From contig CAZNZN010000003.1 of NCBI GenBank assembly GCA_964577515.1, positions 1 through 51,775 of the forward strand: a DNA stretch of 51,775 nucleotides, read 5' to 3'. Source of the DNA: UBA4124 sp964577515. GTDB taxonomy: Bacteria > Patescibacteriota > Minisyncoccia > Phycocordibacterales > UBA9973. A program made the position numbers and the translations under genes. Below the pieces are notes generated by a model. The model worked only from the letters and a program-made list of their open reading frames with translations, was not told the DNA's origin and ran no database searches. Positions 14,978 to 23,164 of this stretch are shown here, one piece after another (position 1 is the first letter of the stretch; each line of letters opens with the position of its first letter).

Positions 14978-15751
14978 ATGAAGTATTTTGCCACACTGCT
15001 TGTTCTCGTATGTCTCTTAGTGCCTTCTACAGGGAGGGCAGAGAGTGTGTTGCAGAGTGTTTGGTACGAGCCATTTAATACTGCACCCGGAGACGCGATA
15101 ACACTCTCAGCATTGCTGTATAACAAGGATCAAAAACCCGTTACGTTTACTGTGGTGTTTGATCAGAACGGGACCACAATCGGAACCCCAGTAGTAGTCG
15201 TTGTTGGTGGGGTATCAGCAAAGACTGTTTCTATAAAAACAGCACAACCGCAACAAGCACAAATAGTGACTGCTTCAGTGACTGCGGCTATTAATAGTCT
15301 CAAAAAAGATGTGCCAGCATTACATGGTGTCATAGGGACCGTCACAATTGGACCGCCAGCTACCGATACTACAGCGCCACTTTCTCTAAATACGAGTTCA
15401 ATTATTGCTTTCGGGCTTTCAATAAAAGAGAAGGTAGATGTGTTTCGTATTGCTCAGGCAAAACACTTTGCCATTGTTCGAGATGATGCACGACAAAAAC
15501 TTGGCTTGCCATCAGCGCCCTCTGTAACAGATGTTCTTATGCCAAAAGCTCCTTCTGCTCCTGGAACATTCACTAGTGAGGAGGCGGCAAGTGGTATAAA
15601 AATTTATAAAGCTGACAACCCTCTGGAGTACCCACGCCTTGTTGGTGCAACTGCGCTTGCTGCTTTTTTTGGACAGGCAATGTTATTTTATATTGTGATT
15701 GTCATTGTGTTCTTTTTTGTCCTCCGATTCCTCTATAGAATGTTTATCTAA
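14978..15751 (+). CDS. exported protein with Ig-like domain and C-terminal membrane anchor
   Basis: 257 aa. Signal peptide 1-21 with an ARAE-like cleavage site (GRAES). Residues 25-115 look like an Ig/CARDB-type beta domain (FNTAPGDAITLSALLYNKD, VTFTVVFDQNGTTIG). A Pro/Thr-rich stretch and a helix follow, then a C-terminal hydrophobic segment (230-252) ending in basic residues. It resembles surface proteins held by a C-terminal helix. Co-transcribed with the SIMPL gene. Family not recognised beyond this. Confidence 0.8.
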   Translation: MKYFATLLVLVCLLVPSTGRAESVLQSVWYEPFNTAPGDAITLSALLYNKDQKPVTFTVVFDQNGTTIGTPVVVVVGGVSAKTVSIKTAQPQQAQIVTASVTAAINSLKKDVPALHGVIGTVTIGPPATDTTAPLSLNTSSIIAFGLSIKEKVDVFRIAQAKHFAIVRDDARQKLGLPSAPSVTDVLMPKAPSAPGTFTSEEAASGIKIYKADNPLEYPRLVGATALAAFFGQAMLFYIVIVIVFFFVLRFLYRMFI

Positions 15752-15773
15752 GCTCTAAGATAGGTCTGCGTGG

Positions 15774-15779
15774 TACAAT
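15774..15779 (+). promoter_or_regulatory. -10 box, leaderless-type, for the PBP2 operon
   Basis: TACAAT, 6 bases before the ATG at 15786. Confidence 0.65.
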
Positions 15780-15785
15780 GGGCGT

Positions 15786-16067
15786 ATGGTTAAAGCGCTT
15801 ATTGCTATTTTAGTATTATGTGTTGCAGTTTTGTACGCGCCCTTCTGGGTACAAATCAGTCTTTTTCTTATTGCGATACTATTTTCCCCTTATAAGTGGA
15901 TTTTTTTACTCCCTGCGCTTCTCGCAGATGCATGGTACTCGCCTGTACGGAATTTTGCGCCCGCAAATAACAAAACACTCTTGTTGGTGGTGGGCGTGCT
16001 GCTAATGTATACACTTATTATACGCATGACTCGTATACGAGAACGCTATGGTTTGGAAACGCACTAA
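15786..16067 (+). CDS. small membrane protein upstream of and overlapping PBP2
   Basis: 93 aa, three hydrophobic helices (about 3-20, 22-45, 64-80) and a basic C-terminus. The last 20 bases overlap the PBP2 start, so translation is likely coupled. The position corresponds to mreD in other bacteria, and the size and hydrophobicity are compatible with a reduced MreD-like protein, but no sequence signature proves this. Confidence 0.7.
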   Translation: MVKALIAILVLCVAVLYAPFWVQISLFLIAILFSPYKWIFLLPALLADAWYSPVRNFAPANNKTLLLVVGVLLMYTLIIRMTRIRERYGLETH

Positions 16068-17730
16068 GAAAAAAATTCACACACATGAGTTGTATCCTGA
16101 CGAGATCCTTCTAGATACAAAAAACCTTCCTTCTTTTGATAAACAGCAATTTGAAGGGCAACTTGAGCGTCCCATCGCAAAGCGACCGTTGCTGTTTCTT
16201 TTTGGCGTGATGGTGCTAACAGCACTGTACTTTATTGGGGTATTAAGCAAAGTACAAATAGCACAGCATGATTTCTACCAGACAAAAAGTGAGCAAAATA
16301 GTCTTGATCATATACCGCTTTTTGCTGATAGGGGAATTATTTATGATCGCAATGGTGTTGAACTTGTCTCCAATACAGCAGATACTACTGTTGGTCTTAC
16401 CCGGCGTCTTTATACTACTGAGCACGGATTTGCTAATCTTCTTGGGTATGTCTCATATCCTGCAAAAGATGAAAAAGGAATTTTTTGGCAAGAACGAACG
16501 ATTGGAAAAGATGGAATTGAGAAAGAGTTTGATGCTCGTCTTGCAGGAAGTAATGGAACACAACTTATCGAAACAAATGTTGCGGGGGAGGTGGTTTCTG
16601 GCGGTGTCGTACAGTTTCCTGTCCAAGGAGATAACATAGAGCTTGCAGTTGATGCTCGTATTCAAGGAGTGTTGTATGAGGGCATCCGATCTCTTGCAGA
16701 ACGTTCTGGGTATGTGGGTGGTACTGGTATTGTAATGGATATTTATACAGGAGAGTTGTATGCACTTACGAGCTTCCCAGAGTACAACAGTGATATCCTT
16801 TCTCGCGGTGAAGACACGCTCACTATAAATCACTACCTTAAGAGCCCAGCGAAACCTTTACTCAATCGCGCGCTTGATGGCGTGTACACACCTGGGTCTA
16901 TCGTAAAACCGTTTCTTGCAACAGCAGCGCTTCAAGAGGGAATTATCACACCATCCAAAATCATCTTTAGTGATGGAGCTTTAGAAATCCCTAATCCATA
17001 TAACCCGAAACTTACAAGTGTTTTTAAGGATAACAAAGCGCACGGCGCAGTAGATATGCGCAAAGCACTTGCGGTTTCTTCAAATATTTATTTTTATCAG
17101 ATAGCAGGAGGGTTTGGAAGTCAACGAGGGCTTGGTATTGCAAATATTGAAAAATATACACGAATGTTTGGGATAGGTGAGAAAACAGGTGTTGATTTGA
17201 GTGGGGAGCGTCAAGGGAATATCCCAAGTGTCGCATGGAAAGCAAAAAGATTTCCAGGGGATCCTTGGCGTATCGGTGATACGTACAACACCTCTATCGG
17301 ACAGTATGGGTTTCAGGTAACTCCTATACAAATGGTTCGTGCGGTTGCCGCACTTGCTGCAAAAGGGAAACTACAAACACCTACAATTGTAAAAACTACT
17401 ATTGCGGAGCATCCAGGAAACCCTTTGCCACTTCGCAGTGATGTGTATGGTCCTGTTCATGAAGGAATGCGAATGAGTGTAACTGAGGGAAGCACAAAAG
17501 CACTCGATACGGACGCACTTCACGTTGCTGCAAAATCTGGAACGGCACAAATCAAAAACAATACTCGAGTGAACTCTTGGGTTATAGGTTTTTTCCCTTA
17601 TGAGAACCCAAAGTTTGCCTTTACTGTACTAATGGAAGACGGTCCTAAGGTGTCTTCTGGTGCAGTGCACGCATTTCGCCCTGTGGTTGATTTCTTTATA
17701 GCCCACCCAGAGCTATTGTCTACAGAGTAA
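16048..17730 (+). CDS. mrdA: penicillin-binding protein 2 (class B, elongation transpeptidase)
   Basis: 560 aa. Cytoplasmic tail 1-45, membrane helix 46-66, dimerisation domain with ADRGIIYDRNG (93-103), then the transpeptidase domain. Catalytic Ser284 in S-I-V-K287, SxN as S344-S-N346, and K496-S-G498. The KSG form and the sequence NIEKYTRMFGIGEKTGVDLSGE are typical of PBP2 rather than FtsI. Cross-links side-wall peptidoglycan together with a RodA glycosyltransferase, which is not encoded here. Starts inside the small membrane gene. Confidence 0.92.
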   Translation: MVWKRTKKKIHTHELYPDEILLDTKNLPSFDKQQFEGQLERPIAKRPLLFLFGVMVLTALYFIGVLSKVQIAQHDFYQTKSEQNSLDHIPLFADRGIIYDRNGVELVSNTADTTVGLTRRLYTTEHGFANLLGYVSYPAKDEKGIFWQERTIGKDGIEKEFDARLAGSNGTQLIETNVAGEVVSGGVVQFPVQGDNIELAVDARIQGVLYEGIRSLAERSGYVGGTGIVMDIYTGELYALTSFPEYNSDILSRGEDTLTINHYLKSPAKPLLNRALDGVYTPGSIVKPFLATAALQEGIITPSKIIFSDGALEIPNPYNPKLTSVFKDNKAHGAVDMRKALAVSSNIYFYQIAGGFGSQRGLGIANIEKYTRMFGIGEKTGVDLSGERQGNIPSVAWKAKRFPGDPWRIGDTYNTSIGQYGFQVTPIQMVRAVAALAAKGKLQTPTIVKTTIAEHPGNPLPLRSDVYGPVHEGMRMSVTEGSTKALDTDALHVAAKSGTAQIKNNTRVNSWVIGFFPYENPKFAFTVLMEDGPKVSSGAVHAFRPVVDFFIAHPELLSTE

Positions 17731-17738
17731 AAAAACGG

Positions 17739-17744
17739 TATAGT
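17739..17744 (+). promoter_or_regulatory. -10 box for greA
   Basis: TATAGT, 17 bases before the ATG at 17762; leader about 10 bases. Confidence 0.55.
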
Positions 17745-17761
17745 AGCCCTCATATATACCT

Positions 17762-18223
17762 ATGACACGAGAAAGAATTACGAAAGAAAATAAAGCAGCA
17801 CTTGAGGCAGAACTTAAGGAGCTATCAGGGCCTCGCCGAAAAGAAATTGTAGCTGCTATCGAATACGCAAAATCACTCGGTGATCTTTCTGAAAACGCTG
17901 AATACCATACTGCACGTGAGGATCAAGGAAAGTTGGAGCATCGTATTCACCAAATTGAATATATTTTAAAACACGCGGAGGTTGTAGAACGAGACAGTAC
18001 AGAGAGTATCGACATAGGTGCTGTCGTTGTCGTTAAAAAAGAAGGAGAAACCAATACACGTACTTTTGAGATTGTAGGTTCTGAAGAAACCGATATGCTC
18101 TCAGGAAAAATTTCTTATAAATCACCTATCGGGCTCGCACTTCACGGGAAAAAGAAAGGGGATGTTGCGACAGTCCACACCCCTAAAGGAGAGATCTCTT
18201 ATACTATTGTTTCGGTACAGTAG
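17762..18223 (+). CDS. greA: transcription elongation factor GreA
   Basis: 153 aa. N-terminal coiled-coil with the acidic tip GDLSENAEYHTAREDQ (residues about 40-55), in which the Asp and Glu residues stimulate RNA cleavage by stalled RNA polymerase. The C-terminal FKBP-like domain includes SYKSPIGLALHGKKKGDV. Normal length. The 3' end overlaps the convergent DedA gene by 20 bases, with no terminator between them. Confidence 0.95.
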   Translation: MTRERITKENKAALEAELKELSGPRRKEIVAAIEYAKSLGDLSENAEYHTAREDQGKLEHRIHQIEYILKHAEVVERDSTESIDIGAVVVVKKEGETNTRTFEIVGSEETDMLSGKISYKSPIGLALHGKKKGDVATVHTPKGEISYTIVSVQ

Positions 18224-18842
18224 TTTCAATACACTTTTTTCCTTCTTTAAACAAAAGCCTTTTTGTTGTCCCGATTATCATATACACGACGAATACCCCT
18301 GCAATAATAAGAACGATATCTTTAACGATATGTACATCTTCTACAATAAGTTGCACTCGTCGGTGGAAATATTTTCCGAGAAGAACATACAGTGGTACAT
18401 ACACTATGAGTGCAAGAAGGTCATAAGTAACGTATTTTTTGAGAGGGACCCCTAGTTGTCCTGCAAAAAAAGGACCAATAAACCGAAGTTGTACCAAAAA
18501 ACGAGAGATAAATATAACTTTCGTTATATGTACCCTGATCCAAGAATTCTTGGCAGGGGTTATTTTTTTTGAAAAAAACCGCTCATAAATCCTGATAATA
18601 AAGTGACTGCCTTTTTTTGAGAGGGTATAGACAACGATGTCACTAAGAAGTAGTCCTGCAATGATAAGTGGAAGAACGATGAAAAGATTGACTGCGCCTG
18701 TTCCTGCAAGGTAACCAAAAATAAGCAATACGATTTCTTCTGGGACAGGAATAACCACATTTGAAAGGAAAGCGACAATTAAAATCCCTCCATATGATAG
18801 AGCGCCGAGTTCTCCGATGAGCTGTTGTGTCTCCATAGCCAC
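18204..18842 (-). CDS. DedA/SNARE-associated family membrane protein
   Basis: 212 aa. NVVIPVPEEIVLLIFGYLAG near the start, a GLLLSDIVVYTLSKKGSHF segment and ISRFLVQLRFIGPFFAGQLG match DedA proteins, which act as undecaprenyl-phosphate or phospholipid flippases. Start is either GTG 18842 or ATG 18836. The -10 box on this strand ends 10 bases before the GTG, the spacing typical of this genome, which favours GTG. Convergent with greA. Confidence 0.88.
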   Translation of the reverse strand: MAMETQQLIGELGALSYGGILIVAFLSNVVIPVPEEIVLLIFGYLAGTGAVNLFIVLPLIIAGLLLSDIVVYTLSKKGSHFIIRIYERFFSKKITPAKNSWIRVHITKVIFISRFLVQLRFIGPFFAGQLGVPLKKYVTYDLLALIVYVPLYVLLGKYFHRRVQLIVEDVHIVKDIVLIIAGVFVVYMIIGTTKRLLFKEGKKCIETTVPKQ

Positions 18843-18852
18843 GACTAAGGTA

Positions 18853-18858
18853 AGTATA
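18853..18858 (-). promoter_or_regulatory. -10 box, leaderless-type, for DedA gene
   Basis: TATACT on the minus strand, 10 bases before GTG 18842 and 16 before ATG 18836. Confidence 0.65.
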
Positions 18859-18911
18859 CCTTTTTAAGGTCAGTTTTCCACAGTGGTACTGTTTGCAGGA
18901 GGAGGGTATTG

Positions 18912-18946
18912 TGGGGTAAAATGGTATCAAGTGGGAATGAGTGGGA
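18912..18946 (+). promoter_or_regulatory. four MraZ-box-like repeats (operator of the mraZ cluster)
   Basis: TGGGG-5-TGGTA-5-TGGGA-5-TGGGA: four 5-base units at an exact 10-base period (18912, 18922, 18932, 18942), one helical turn apart. MraZ binds direct repeats TGGGN spaced by 5 bases and represses its own operon in E. coli and Mycoplasma. A TATAAC -10 candidate follows at 18947-18952, so bound MraZ would cover the -35 region. Confidence 0.9.
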
Positions 18947-18952
18947 TATAAC
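18947..18952 (+). promoter_or_regulatory. -10 candidate of mraZ operon
   Basis: TATAAC directly abutting the last MraZ box; leader of about 27 bases to ATG 18986. Confidence 0.5.
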
Positions 18953-18985
18953 ATTTTAAGAGAGAAAATGTTCCCTTGAGAAAAT

Positions 18986-19420
18986 ATGCTAATCGGCGAA
19001 TTCAAACACACAATTGATGAGAAAAACAGAGTATCGTTTCCAATAAAATTTCGAAAAGAGATGGGGAAGACGGTTATTGTTACTCCTGGACTTGATAAGT
19101 GTTTGTTTGTCTTCACTACCAAAGAATGGGCTCGAATTGCAGAGCGTCTTGCTGAAAGCTCAATGCTGCAAGCTGACAATCGTAGTTTTAACCGGTACCT
19201 TCTTGGAGGTGCAACTGAAGTTGGTGTAGATCCACAAGGGCGTATCCTTATTCCTGACTTCCTCAAAGACAGGGCGGGGCTTGCGAATAAGGTCGCCATT
19301 GTGGGTGTGCACACACGAGTTGAACTCTGGGAAGAAAACACATGGGATAGCTACAAGAAGTCGGTTGAGGCACAGGCTGATCAGCTCGCCGAAAAACTCG
19401 GTGGGGTAGGAGTGCTGTAA
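18986..19420 (+). CDS. mraZ: transcriptional regulator MraZ
   Basis: 144 aa, two SpoVT/AbrB-like halves. First half: LIGEFKHTIDEKNRVSFPIKFR; second half: GATEVGVDPQGRILIPDFLK, each with the conserved D-x2-G/N-R core. MraZ forms an octameric ring and controls the division and cell-wall cluster; the four boxes just upstream support autoregulation. First gene of mraZ-rsmH-ftsL-ftsI, with a 2-base gap to rsmH. Confidence 0.95.
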   Translation: MLIGEFKHTIDEKNRVSFPIKFRKEMGKTVIVTPGLDKCLFVFTTKEWARIAERLAESSMLQADNRSFNRYLLGGATEVGVDPQGRILIPDFLKDRAGLANKVAIVGVHTRVELWEENTWDSYKKSVEAQADQLAEKLGGVGVL

Positions 19421-19422
19421 TC

Positions 19423-20289
19423 ATGCATATACCAGTTCTTTTACACGAATCAATCGCTGCACTTGCACTCACTGAAGGAGATGTCGTTGTTGACGGCACT
19501 TTTGGAGGAGGAGGGCACAGTGCGGTACTTTACGCCAATCCTGTAGTACAAAAGCTCATCTGTGTTGATCTTGACGAAGAAGCTCAAGAACGTTTTAAAG
19601 TACTTTTTGGTACAGACACACGAGCAACGTTTGTTCATGATAACTATAAAAACGCCGCAGCAATAATGGCTACAGCAAACGTAGCAACTGTACACAAAGT
19701 GTTGCTCGATCTAGGAACAAGCTCTTTTCAGTTGGATAACGATACGCGCGGGTTTTCATTTAGAAGTGATACACCGCTTCGTATGACGTTTTCTGCAGAA
19801 GGGTCGCACACAGGATTTACTGCCTATGACATTGTGAACACTTGGGAAGAGACTTCGATTGCAGATATTATTTTTTATTATGGTGAGGAGCGTTTTGCCA
19901 AAAGAATTGCTCGCGCGATCGTCAGCGCACGAGCAGAGGGCGTTATTACTACTTCTGGGGCACTTGCGCAACTCATAGAAAAGGTACTTCCTCGAAGGGG
20001 GAAACTACACCCCGCAACAAAAACCTTCCAGGCACTGCGTATCGCAGTAAACGATGAACTCACAACAGTACGTGAAGCACTTGATGCGTGGTGGGCAGTT
20101 GTCCCTTCTCAAGGGAGAATTGCTGTCATTACTTTTCATAGTTTAGAAGACAGAGTTGTGAAGCTCTGGATGAAAGCTCAAGACAAAGGACGCGTTATCA
20201 CAAAAAAACCAATAGTTCCAGAGGATGCTGAACTTCGCAACAACCCAAGGAGTCGCAGCGCAAAATTACGAGTAATAGAAAAAGAGTAA
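19423..20289 (+). CDS. rsmH: 16S rRNA (cytosine-1402-N4) methyltransferase
   Basis: 288 aa. SAM motif VDGTFGGGGHS (23-33), VLLDLGTSSFQLD, RGFSFRSDTPLRM, and the C-terminal ITFHSLEDRVVK with NPRSRSAKLRV are all RsmH (MraW) hallmarks. It methylates C1402 in the ribosomal P site. Slightly shorter than the 300-315 usual. Operon position after mraZ is the standard one. Confidence 0.95.
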   Translation: MHIPVLLHESIAALALTEGDVVVDGTFGGGGHSAVLYANPVVQKLICVDLDEEAQERFKVLFGTDTRATFVHDNYKNAAAIMATANVATVHKVLLDLGTSSFQLDNDTRGFSFRSDTPLRMTFSAEGSHTGFTAYDIVNTWEETSIADIIFYYGEERFAKRIARAIVSARAEGVITTSGALAQLIEKVLPRRGKLHPATKTFQALRIAVNDELTTVREALDAWWAVVPSQGRIAVITFHSLEDRVVKLWMKAQDKGRVITKKPIVPEDAELRNNPRSRSAKLRVIEKE

Positions 20290-20294
20290 GTGAT

Positions 20295-20627
20295 ATGATG
20301 ACCCAGATTAAAAATAAAATACAGAATTTTAATGAGTACGCACTACTTCTTCGCCGAGCCACACGCTATACTTGGGCGCTCTGTGGAGTGTTTTTTGGGT
20401 TGTATTTGTATTTTGTGGGTGCCATCACTTTTTCTGTTATTGAGCGACAGGGGCTTGAGGAGTCTACGAAAACACTTATTTCCGATATTAGCACTGAGGA
20501 GTTGCACTATCTTGAAAAGGAGAAATCTCTTACAAAAGAATATGCATACGGGATGGGTCTTGTAGACGCTCCTGCTATCTCTTTTACTACACAACAACAC
20601 TCAGTTGCTTGGAATGGAACCAAATAA
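20295..20627 (+). CDS. FtsL-like division protein
   Basis: 110 aa. Short basic cytoplasmic part, one membrane helix (about 29-52), then an extracytoplasmic helix with coiled-coil character (IERQGLEESTKTLISDIS, EELHYLEKEKSLTKEYA). FtsL is too divergent to recognise by motif; the call rests on topology, size and its place between rsmH and ftsI, with a 14-base overlap into ftsI. FtsL activates FtsWI in the divisome. Confidence 0.75.
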   Translation: MMTQIKNKIQNFNEYALLLRRATRYTWALCGVFFGLYLYFVGAITFSVIERQGLEESTKTLISDISTEELHYLEKEKSLTKEYAYGMGLVDAPAISFTTQQHSVAWNGTK

Positions 20628-22323
20628 AATACATCGACGACGTATTCGTGTCCTGATTGGCGCCATCGTAGTGATAGGCGTCGTTATCATTGGAAGACTT
20701 TTTTCTTTACAGATTATTCATAAAGAAGACTATACAGAACGTGCGGAGCGACAATATATCACTCCATCAAATACCTCATTTGATAGAGGAACTATTTTTT
20801 TTACAAAAAAAGATGGCAGCACTATGGCAGCGGCGACCATCGCCAAGGGGTATAAAGTAGCGATTACTCCTCGTCTTATTACGAACCCTGAAGAAACTTT
20901 TTCTGCACTAAATACTATTGTGCCGCTTGATCATGATTCTTTTATAGAAAAAGCAAATAAGAAAGCAGATCCGTATGAAGAAGTGGCAGAGCGATTGGAT
21001 AGGATACAAGCAGATGCAATAACCGCTTTGAAACTTCCTGGAGTTACCCTCTATCCTCAAAAGTGGCGCCTTTACCCTGGAGAAGAACTTGCTGCACAGG
21101 CAATAGGCTTTGTCTCTTATAAGGGGGATGATCTTGTGGGGAGATACGGACTTGAACGACAGTACAACGATGTACTTGCTCGCGGGTCAGATACGTTTTA
21201 TGTGAATTTTTTTGCTGAAATATTTGCAAATGTACAGTCAACGCTTTTTGAAAATAAGGCAGTCTCGGGTGATATCGTCAGTACTATAGAGCCTACTGTT
21301 CAATCACAACTTGAAACGGTGATAGCAACAGTACAACAACGATGGGGAAGTGATGCTGTAGGTGGAGTCATCATGGATCCTTTTACAGGGGAAATCGTTG
21401 CTATGGCACATGTGCCAACGTTTAATCTCAATGAATATAATAAGGTAAAAAATATCAGCACTTACAACAATCCTTTTGCACAAGATGTATACGAAATGGG
21501 GTCTATTATCAAACCTATTGTTATGGCAGGAGCACTTGATGTCGGTGCTGTTACTCCCCAGACGACCTATGTTGATGAGGGGTTTGTAAAAGTACAGGAT
21601 CGTACTTTCTATAACTTTGATAAGAAAGGACGTGGTCGAGTAAGTATGCAAGAAGTACTTAATCAGTCACTTAACACTGGGATGGTGTTTGTGGAACAGA
21701 AAATGGGTAAAGATGCATTTAAAGACTATATGCTCAACAAATATCGTCTCGGAGAAAAAACAGGTGTTGATCTTCCAGGAGAAATCAACGGTCTTGTTTC
21801 GAGTCTGAAGACACCAAATGATGTGAACTATGCGTCATCTTCTTTTGGGCAGGGGATCGCAACAACACCGATCAATATTGTGCGTGCGTATGCTGCGCTA
21901 GCAAATGGTGGAACACTTGTGGTGCCACATCTCATAAAAGAAATACAGAAAGAAAATGGATTAACGAAAACTCTTACGTACCCTTCAACTCCGGGAGTGC
22001 TTACAACAGAGACAACGAACACCATCACCAACATGCTTGTGACGGTTGTGGACAAGGGGTATCACCGAGGGCTTCCTCACTACAGTGTAGCGGCAAAAAC
22101 AGGGACGGCGCAGATGGCTCGCCCGGATGGAGGGGGGTATTATGATGATAGAAATTTCCACTCACTTATAGGGTATTTCCCAGCGTATCAGCCGCGATAT
22201 GTACTCTACCTTTTTAATAACTTCCCAAAAGGGGCATCATTCTCTTCTCAGACACTTGCTGACCCATTTTTTGAAATGGTACAATTCCTCACAAGCTATT
22301 ATGAAATAACACCAGACCGATAG
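20614..22323 (+). CDS. ftsI: peptidoglycan transpeptidase FtsI (PBP3, class B)
   Basis: 569 aa. Anchor helix 12-33, dimerisation domain with SFDRGTIFFTKKDG, then the transpeptidase domain: Ser297-I-I-K300, S352-L-N354 and K495-T-G497. GSIIKP, MQEVLNQSLNTG and the KTGTAQ end match the division enzyme. ATG 20614 lies inside the FtsL-like gene; a TTG at 20605 is in frame but less likely. The cluster does not continue into mraY-mur genes here. Confidence 0.93.
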   Translation: MEPNKIHRRRIRVLIGAIVVIGVVIIGRLFSLQIIHKEDYTERAERQYITPSNTSFDRGTIFFTKKDGSTMAAATIAKGYKVAITPRLITNPEETFSALNTIVPLDHDSFIEKANKKADPYEEVAERLDRIQADAITALKLPGVTLYPQKWRLYPGEELAAQAIGFVSYKGDDLVGRYGLERQYNDVLARGSDTFYVNFFAEIFANVQSTLFENKAVSGDIVSTIEPTVQSQLETVIATVQQRWGSDAVGGVIMDPFTGEIVAMAHVPTFNLNEYNKVKNISTYNNPFAQDVYEMGSIIKPIVMAGALDVGAVTPQTTYVDEGFVKVQDRTFYNFDKKGRGRVSMQEVLNQSLNTGMVFVEQKMGKDAFKDYMLNKYRLGEKTGVDLPGEINGLVSSLKTPNDVNYASSSFGQGIATTPINIVRAYAALANGGTLVVPHLIKEIQKENGLTKTLTYPSTPGVLTTETTNTITNMLVTVVDKGYHRGLPHYSVAAKTGTAQMARPDGGGYYDDRNFHSLIGYFPAYQPRYVLYLFNNFPKGASFSSQTLADPFFEMVQFLTSYYEITPDR

Positions 22324-22363
22324 CCCTTTTACTACTTTCTGGTACAAAGTCAAAGATATATTT

Positions 22364-23080
22364 ATGGAATTTCAATTCTCAATCAGAAATGCACTTCGCG
22401 ATGCGTGGACACTATTTAAAACTCACTGGCAGTTTTTTGTAGGTACCACTGCTGTTTTGGTAGTGCTGAACTTTATCGGTGGAGGCCGACACACGCCATG
22501 GTGGCTCTCATTGCTTGTCACTATTGCTACACTCATCTGGTCAATAGTACTAATGAAGTACTCTCTTGTTGCTGCTGACGGGAAAGCAGATCTTCTGCAT
22601 TTCAAAACAATAAAGACGATGCTCCCTTCTGTTCGCCAGGTGCTTATGCTTATCGGTATAGGAATCTTCTCAGGGATTATTGTTCTTGGAGGATTGATAC
22701 TCTTGGTTATTCCAGGGCTGTATTTTGCTTTTCGTATCGGCTTTGGCAACCTTGCTTACCTTGATCGCGGAGAAGGAATCCGTAAGTCTGTTCGATTTTC
22801 TTGGGATATCACCAAGGGGTCACCATTTTGGACAGTTGTGCTTGTTGCGATTGTTTCATTTGCACTCTACCTCATAGGCGCGATAATTTTTGGTGTTGGG
22901 CTTCTTGTCACATACCCGATCGCACTTATTCTCGCAGCAAAACTCTACCGCGCTCTTGTTGCATATCATGGAGGGGCTGTGGTGGTGCAACCTGCTGAAA
23001 TCGTTGCTCCAGAGCATACAGAAGAAGCACATGTTGAAACTCCAGAACACCATCACGAGAGTGATGCATCTGCACAATAA
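22364..23080 (+). CDS. multi-pass membrane protein (YciC/GPDPase-membrane-domain-like)
   Basis: 238 aa, about five helices. RNALRDAWTLFKTHWQFFVG at the start and the central AYLDRGEGIRKSVRFSWDITKG followed by two helices are the layout of proteins annotated as YciC/UPF0259-like or as GPDPase membrane domains; the match is moderate. The last 30 residues are His/Glu-rich (EHTEEAHVETPEHHHESD), a possible metal-binding tail. It follows ftsI by 40 bases and ends at a terminator. Confidence 0.75.
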   Translation: MEFQFSIRNALRDAWTLFKTHWQFFVGTTAVLVVLNFIGGGRHTPWWLSLLVTIATLIWSIVLMKYSLVAADGKADLLHFKTIKTMLPSVRQVLMLIGIGIFSGIIVLGGLILLVIPGLYFAFRIGFGNLAYLDRGEGIRKSVRFSWDITKGSPFWTVVLVAIVSFALYLIGAIIFGVGLLVTYPIALILAAKLYRALVAYHGGAVVVQPAEIVAPEHTEEAHVETPEHHHESDASAQ

Positions 23081-23095
23081 AACTGACTCTATCAA

Positions 23096-23125
23096 AACAA
23101 GGCCCCCGAGAGGGGGTTTTGTTAT
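23096..23125 (+). terminator. intrinsic terminator after the membrane protein gene
   Basis: AACAAGGCCCCC - 3-4 base loop - GGGGGTTTTGTT, stem with G-T pairs. Confidence 0.8.
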
Positions 23126-23140
23126 TGTCCTTTCCTGGTG

Positions 23141-23146
23141 TATAGT
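23141..23146 (+). promoter_or_regulatory. -10 box for 23165
   Basis: TATAGT, 18 bases before the ATG; leader about 11 bases. Confidence 0.5.
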
Positions 23147-23164
23147 TCGCTCAAATGTATCGTT

